Source: Gymnogyps californianus
Lineage: Eukaryota > Chordata > Aves > Accipitriformes > Cathartidae
Assembly (NCBI RefSeq): GCF_018139145.2
Contig: NC_059487.1
Coordinates: 3,059,792 to 3,123,791 of the forward strand
Reading direction: 5' to 3'
DNA: 64,000 bases
Each line of letters begins with the position of its first letter. Positions within the stretch are counted from its first letter, which is position 1. Position numbers and translations under genes: made by a program. Positions 59,435-64,000 of the stretch are shown here, in pieces. The notes under the pieces were generated by a model. The model made no database searches. It saw only the letters and a program-made list of their open reading frames with translations, and was not told where the DNA came from.

Positions 59435-62400
59435 AAATTTCATAACTATATCTAGGTTTGGGAGTTCTTTTTTTCACAGGAACAGTAACAATAGTAAGAG
59501 GCTGAATCATCATTATGATCATTGATAATAATAGAGCATTTGGTGTAGAGATGGGCAAGCACTTGGGATGTGTCTGGGTTCCCTACCCCTTTTGGGGTCT
59601 GCGAATTGGCTGGTGAAAGAGGCAGTGCAGGGGGCTGCAGTCGGCTGGGGAAGGGTGCGCGGGCATCCAGTGCTGCTTCCCCTGCTATAAGGCTCATTTT
59701 GAGCCCCTATGGTGGATGTTGGTAAAAGGAGTTTGCTCCATCCCAGCCCTGTGGGCTCATTTCTGCAATTTCCATCGATCCCATGGACAATCAACTGGAA
59801 GAAGCCAATGTCCTTCAGCTCCCAGCCCACCACATCACAGCCACAAAAGGCTCCTTCCCCACTGGGAAAGCAATGCCAATGGAGACTGGCGGTGGGGGCC
59901 AAGTCTGGGCTTTTCACCAGGGAAACCTTCAGGCTGGAGTTAGGCTCCTGGAAGGCACTTTGGGACCATTTCTTCTGGCTTTCAGAAATGTCAAACACCC
60001 AGAGCTCCCCTCGATGCCAGCAGGAGCAAGAAGGGTTTCAGCCCTTTTTACAGCCTGATTTAATTCTTCATTAAATGCTCTGCCTCTCCCATCAGAGAGA
60101 AGCAGTCCCATTCAAAGTGTGGGCACACCAAGCCTGTGAGCCCCCTGCTCTTTCTCACGTACCTCTCAAAGCTCCCTCCTACACAGACATAACTCTGCTG
60201 TTTCCTGAGAGGAAGAACAAAAATTTGCATTTAATTTCTACCATTCTGGGACAAAACTTGCTGGAAAATATCCCCAGACATGAGTGCAGAACAAAGGGGC
60301 TGATGCTACTCCCATACATCACCCATGACTGTGGTCCAGACTTCTCATGCAGTGAGGAGCAGGGTTTGGTCCTTCTTCCTTCCCAATCCTACTCCACCCA
60401 GTTTCTTTCCTTGTAGATCTGCTCCTATCCCCATCCCTGTGCCTTTCCCTTCTCCTTGGTACTTTTATTTTTCTCCACAGTCAATCCATTTTTTCCTATC
60501 CATCGCCTCTCTTTTAAATAGCATAACCTAAAAATCAAATGAAACCACTGTAACCTTTATTCCAGGGATGGACAGACAGCCCTGGCTGGAGGGTGAAGTC
60601 CTTGCCTTGCTGCAGGGATAACTACATGGATATAGTAAAAATTAGCAAGGCGCTGGTGGTTCAGGAAGGTTTTCTGACAAAAGAGGCAGAGTACACTTTT
60701 GGGAGGGAGTGAACGTTTTCAGGGGAGTTGCAGATTTCAGCATCTCTTGGTGCTTTTGGGGCATTTTGGGTGCTTGCCTTGGTGGGGACATGTCCCTGTC
60801 TTGGAGCCTGGCTGGAGAGCAGGTCCCAGCTCTGCATGGGAGGAGGGAAGGAATAAAGATGAAAGACATCAAGAGCCTCAGTCAGAGCATTTCTGATCTG
60901 GAGTCAAACTTCTCCAAAGACACAGCTGGAGTGGAGGGCAGGATTTTGAGTCAAAAGCTGCAAAGGGAGGAGAGGCTCTGACTTTCAGGGTCAAGATGTT
61001 GCCAACAGAGAGGGGACAAAAAGGACTGAAGTGAGCCGATCTCTGAGCAAAGGGAGTTTGCTGTACACCTGTGTACCTCCACCTCATGGAGGTCTGTCTC
61101 CAGGCCTCCTCCTTCACACCTAACCCAGCAAGGCTGAACAGTGGAGACAGTTTGCTTAACCTTGAACACTATGTAAAAAATCAATACCAATATTGATAAC
61201 GGAAAGGGAAGGAGCCTGGCAAAGATTGCTGAAGAAATGTTTGATTTCTCATTTCATTCAAAGTCCTGCTCACCCAGGTGGAACGCATGGTCTCACCGTT
61301 TGCCTATTAACCCGACCCTTATTGATTTATTCATAGGTGCTTCAAGGGGCTGAGGGTTGCTGGAGGTACTCCTCTTATATCCCAGGCCATAGCCAGTGCA
61401 TTGTCAGCATAAAATCAGGCTGCACCCTAGGTGGATTAGAGAAGCTATGTCAGATTTGTTTTGATATTGTTCACATTATCTGAACCACAGAAAGGCGTTC
61501 TGGTTCAAGGTGCCCCCTCTGCTCTCAGCAATCAGCCCTCTCACTCAGGAAACCCCCCTCTGAATGAATCGCCCCGTCCCAAGGAAATGTGGGTGGCTGG
61601 AGTTGCTCAGAGAAGACTTTAATGGGGACATCATTGCAAGCTTGCACGCAAAGTTTTTGCCCAAAGCTGAGGTGCACACCGCACCCGGGAGGTCTCTGCC
61701 ACCCTGCCCAGAGGCCATCACAGCCCCCAGCCCACCCAGAGCCTACTGCTCCCCAAAGGTTTCTTCCTTCTCTGCACGGGCAGGCCAGCCTCTTCCTCTT
61801 GCTTCCAGATAAAAATAAATAAATGTCGGGCAAACACGAATAAAGGTATAAACCCCTAAACTGTAACATTTCCTTCTCTGGGTCATTGGTGAGAATATTT
61901 AGGAGACGGTGCAGTGACTGTGGTCTGAGGGTCTCTCTACTCCTATATGTGAAGAGGAACCGAGCTGGATCAGCACTTGCTCGGGAGATGCTCAGGCACA
62001 CCTACGTGATGGTGAAGGGCTTAGACCCATAGTTCTTCACCCTCAGATGTCAGCCTGGGCAGGGATTAAGGTGCTAACCCAAACTTTGGGCTCTTTGTGC
62101 TGATGGTGGGTTCTGCCAAGGGGTGCCTTGTGTCCTGGCTCAGCCCCAGCTCCAGGAACCACACTGAGCCTCCTCAGTGCCCTTCCTTGTGAAAGCCATC
62201 AGAAAACCAGCCGACTTAAACTTCTGCGGGCATTGGACCACCCTGCAGCAGTGATTTTGGTGATCTTTGATACAGCTGCCAATGAAGGCTTAAAAATGCT
62301 TTGGGAACCTTTAGGAAAAAAGGCATGGGAAATAATGGACATTATCCCATGCTGGGATTACAGAGGCCAGATCCAGAAGGCCATCAAGATCAATGTGAAG

Positions 62401-63585
62401 ACTTTAACATCCCAATGCTCTGGATGAGATCCCCAGGGTGCTGTACTACCCTGTAAACCAAAAAGAGCCATGTGCTCATATACGGCCAGTGGTGCTCACG
62501 GGCAGCAGGGCACGTCCCTGGCTGGTCTCACCCACTCCACAGGATAACCTCCCATGTCCGCTGCCTGTTTGGGACCCCCATCATATCACGGATGAAGTGA
62601 AACACTTTCAGCCTCCTGAAACTTACTGCAGCTTTGAAACCTCTTTGCCAGGCCATTGAGTCACGGATGGAGGCTGGTCCCAGGAGCTGTTTAATAAATT
62701 AAATTCGGAGACTTAGAAATCCCTGCTCATTCCTGTATTATTGTTTACTCAGTAATACTCAGGCCTTTATTAACCATACAAGAAGTAATCTGATATAAAA
62801 TGTTGGCAACTGAAGCCTCAAAAGACCTCCTCTAGAATTATGTAAGATACATCTCATGCCATCCAAAATCTTTTCACGGACTAGTCAAAAGCAGAAGGAA
62901 AAACTAGCCTAGAAAGTATAACCACCATGCCTCCACCTCAGCCAGAAGACCTGTATCTTGCAAGCTAAGCATGTTGAGAACCTAAAAATATAACAGGAAC
63001 ATGACATGTGCCCTGAGAGCCATCCCAAAAGGGCCGGGATACCCGAATGCCCAGACTGGCTCAGCCAGACCTGCCTGTGTCGCCTCTCAGCACTTGCCCA
63101 GCTGTGCTTTGCACTTTACTGCAACGTCTGTGACTTCACTGCTGAGATATCCCTCTTGTTGGAGAAGATACAGATTTTATTCATAGCTCACTACTTTCTA
63201 CCTTTGTATTATTCTGTTATATGCTCTGGAAAGCTTGAAAAACGTGGTCCTGGACAGGGTGCAGATGAAGTTTTGTTCTTACCAATGTATGATGCATGGA
63301 AAAACAAGATGACAACAAATCGAGAGCTAAAAGAAGTCTGCTCTTATATAATGTACAGTGTGTGCTGAAATAAATGAGTCCTCAAAATGGTAATGTCCTT
63401 ATCCCCCAGGCCTGCTCTGCTGTGAAGCTGGACTTCTGGAGCAGGAGTTACATTTGCAGCTCATTATGTGTGCTGGAGTTTTTCCCTTCTCCTTTTTTGA
63501 ATTCGTTTGCAGACTGTAATGGGATCCTTTCTGGTTCTTCCTCATATCCTCTGAATTGTTTTACAGGAGTGAAATGGAGGTTTTT
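59435..63585. other. Unassigned noncoding stretch
   Basis: No gene recognised. Frames at 59519-60074 and 61525-62001 overlap on opposite strands and show no family. 62128-62427 and 63006-63368 were checked for protein-like features and none were found. No repeat family was recognised. Confidence 0.4.
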
Positions 63586-63589
63586 GATA

Positions 63590-63830
63590 TATTGAATATA
63601 TTTAATATTTAAATGCTGAGAATTTGCAGGACAGAGCAGAGACTGCCTCTTGTGATAAGAGACATTATTATTGTTGTGAAGAATTCCTTTAAGATTCCAT
63701 CTTAATCATTCTGCTATTGAAATGGAAGAATAAAGTAATAAATGGTTTGAATAGACTTGATTAAAAAGAATAATTATATTCCTTGGGTGGGTTAAATATA
63801 TAAACTCTTTGTGGTTTTGCATTCTTCTAG
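63590..63830. other. AT-rich island, possible conserved element
   Basis: It contains tatatttaatatttaaatgc near 63597, attattattgttgtg near 63664 (a SOX-like attgtt) and aagaataattatattcc near 63766. It is repeat-free by eye. The last 170 bases of the window after it return to ordinary mixed sequence with no feature seen. Confidence 0.2.
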
Positions 63831-64000
63831 CACTTGCCTGTTAGAAAGAGCTTTTCTTTTCAATAAGCGCATGCCTCGCATGTGGGAAGGAGGGAGTCCT
63901 CTTGGCAATGAGATTTGGGTCCTCAGTGGCCTCCGCCATGCTCTGCACCAGGCAGAGGGAGGGCTTGTGGCAAACAGCAGCCCCTCACCTGAAGCCAGGC

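Overview
The window is vertebrate nuclear DNA, most likely from a bird; a crocodilian or turtle cannot be excluded. There are no bacterial-style gene arrays, operons, ribosome-binding sites or long open frames, CpG is generally depleted, and microsatellites are short. The only interspersed repeats I can name are old, heavily mutated fragments of CR1, the dominant LINE of birds and other reptiles. No Alu, L1, B1/B2 or other mammalian repeat was seen. The low repeat density fits a bird better than a turtle or crocodilian.

I find no protein-coding gene I can support. The longest open frames (168 to 176 codons) are about what chance gives in 64 kb read in six frames, most overlap frames on the other strand, and none gives a protein family I recognise. 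The window is best read as intergenic desert, or the inside of a very large intron. Three short stretches with splice-like borders are listed as weak exon candidates: 14046-14070 on plus, 24966-25103 on minus and 47021-47071 on plus. No RNA gene was recognised.

Layout: 1-2.5 kb is mixed and partly GC-rich. 2.9-3.2 kb is a CR1 fragment (+). 6.5-7.6 kb is a larger CR1 copy (+) that has lost the catalytic centre of its reverse transcriptase. 10.1-10.5, 13.6-14.2 and 16.5-17.0 kb are AT-rich islands that look like conserved noncoding elements; the last holds a duplicated TCF/LEF-type word. 21.5-21.9 kb is a CR1 3' end (-). 30.58 kb holds a CTCF-like core. 37.04-37.52 kb is the most CpG-rich patch seen. 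42.06-42.10 kb is a small cluster of inverted repeats. 48.6-49.4 kb is a CR1 fragment (+). 51.6-52.0, 57.8-58.3, 59.3-59.4 and 63.6-63.8 kb are further AT-rich islands; 57.8-58.3 kb is dense in homeodomain-type sites and is the best enhancer candidate. The rest is unassigned single-copy-looking sequence with minor tandem duplications and simple repeats.

No undescribed multi-gene system is visible. What is worth following up is regulatory: the homeobox-site cluster, the paired GCCGCC/CTTTGAT sites, the CTCF-like core and the CpG-rich patch. Conservation in all of these is a guess from sequence texture and motif density, because no alignment could be made.
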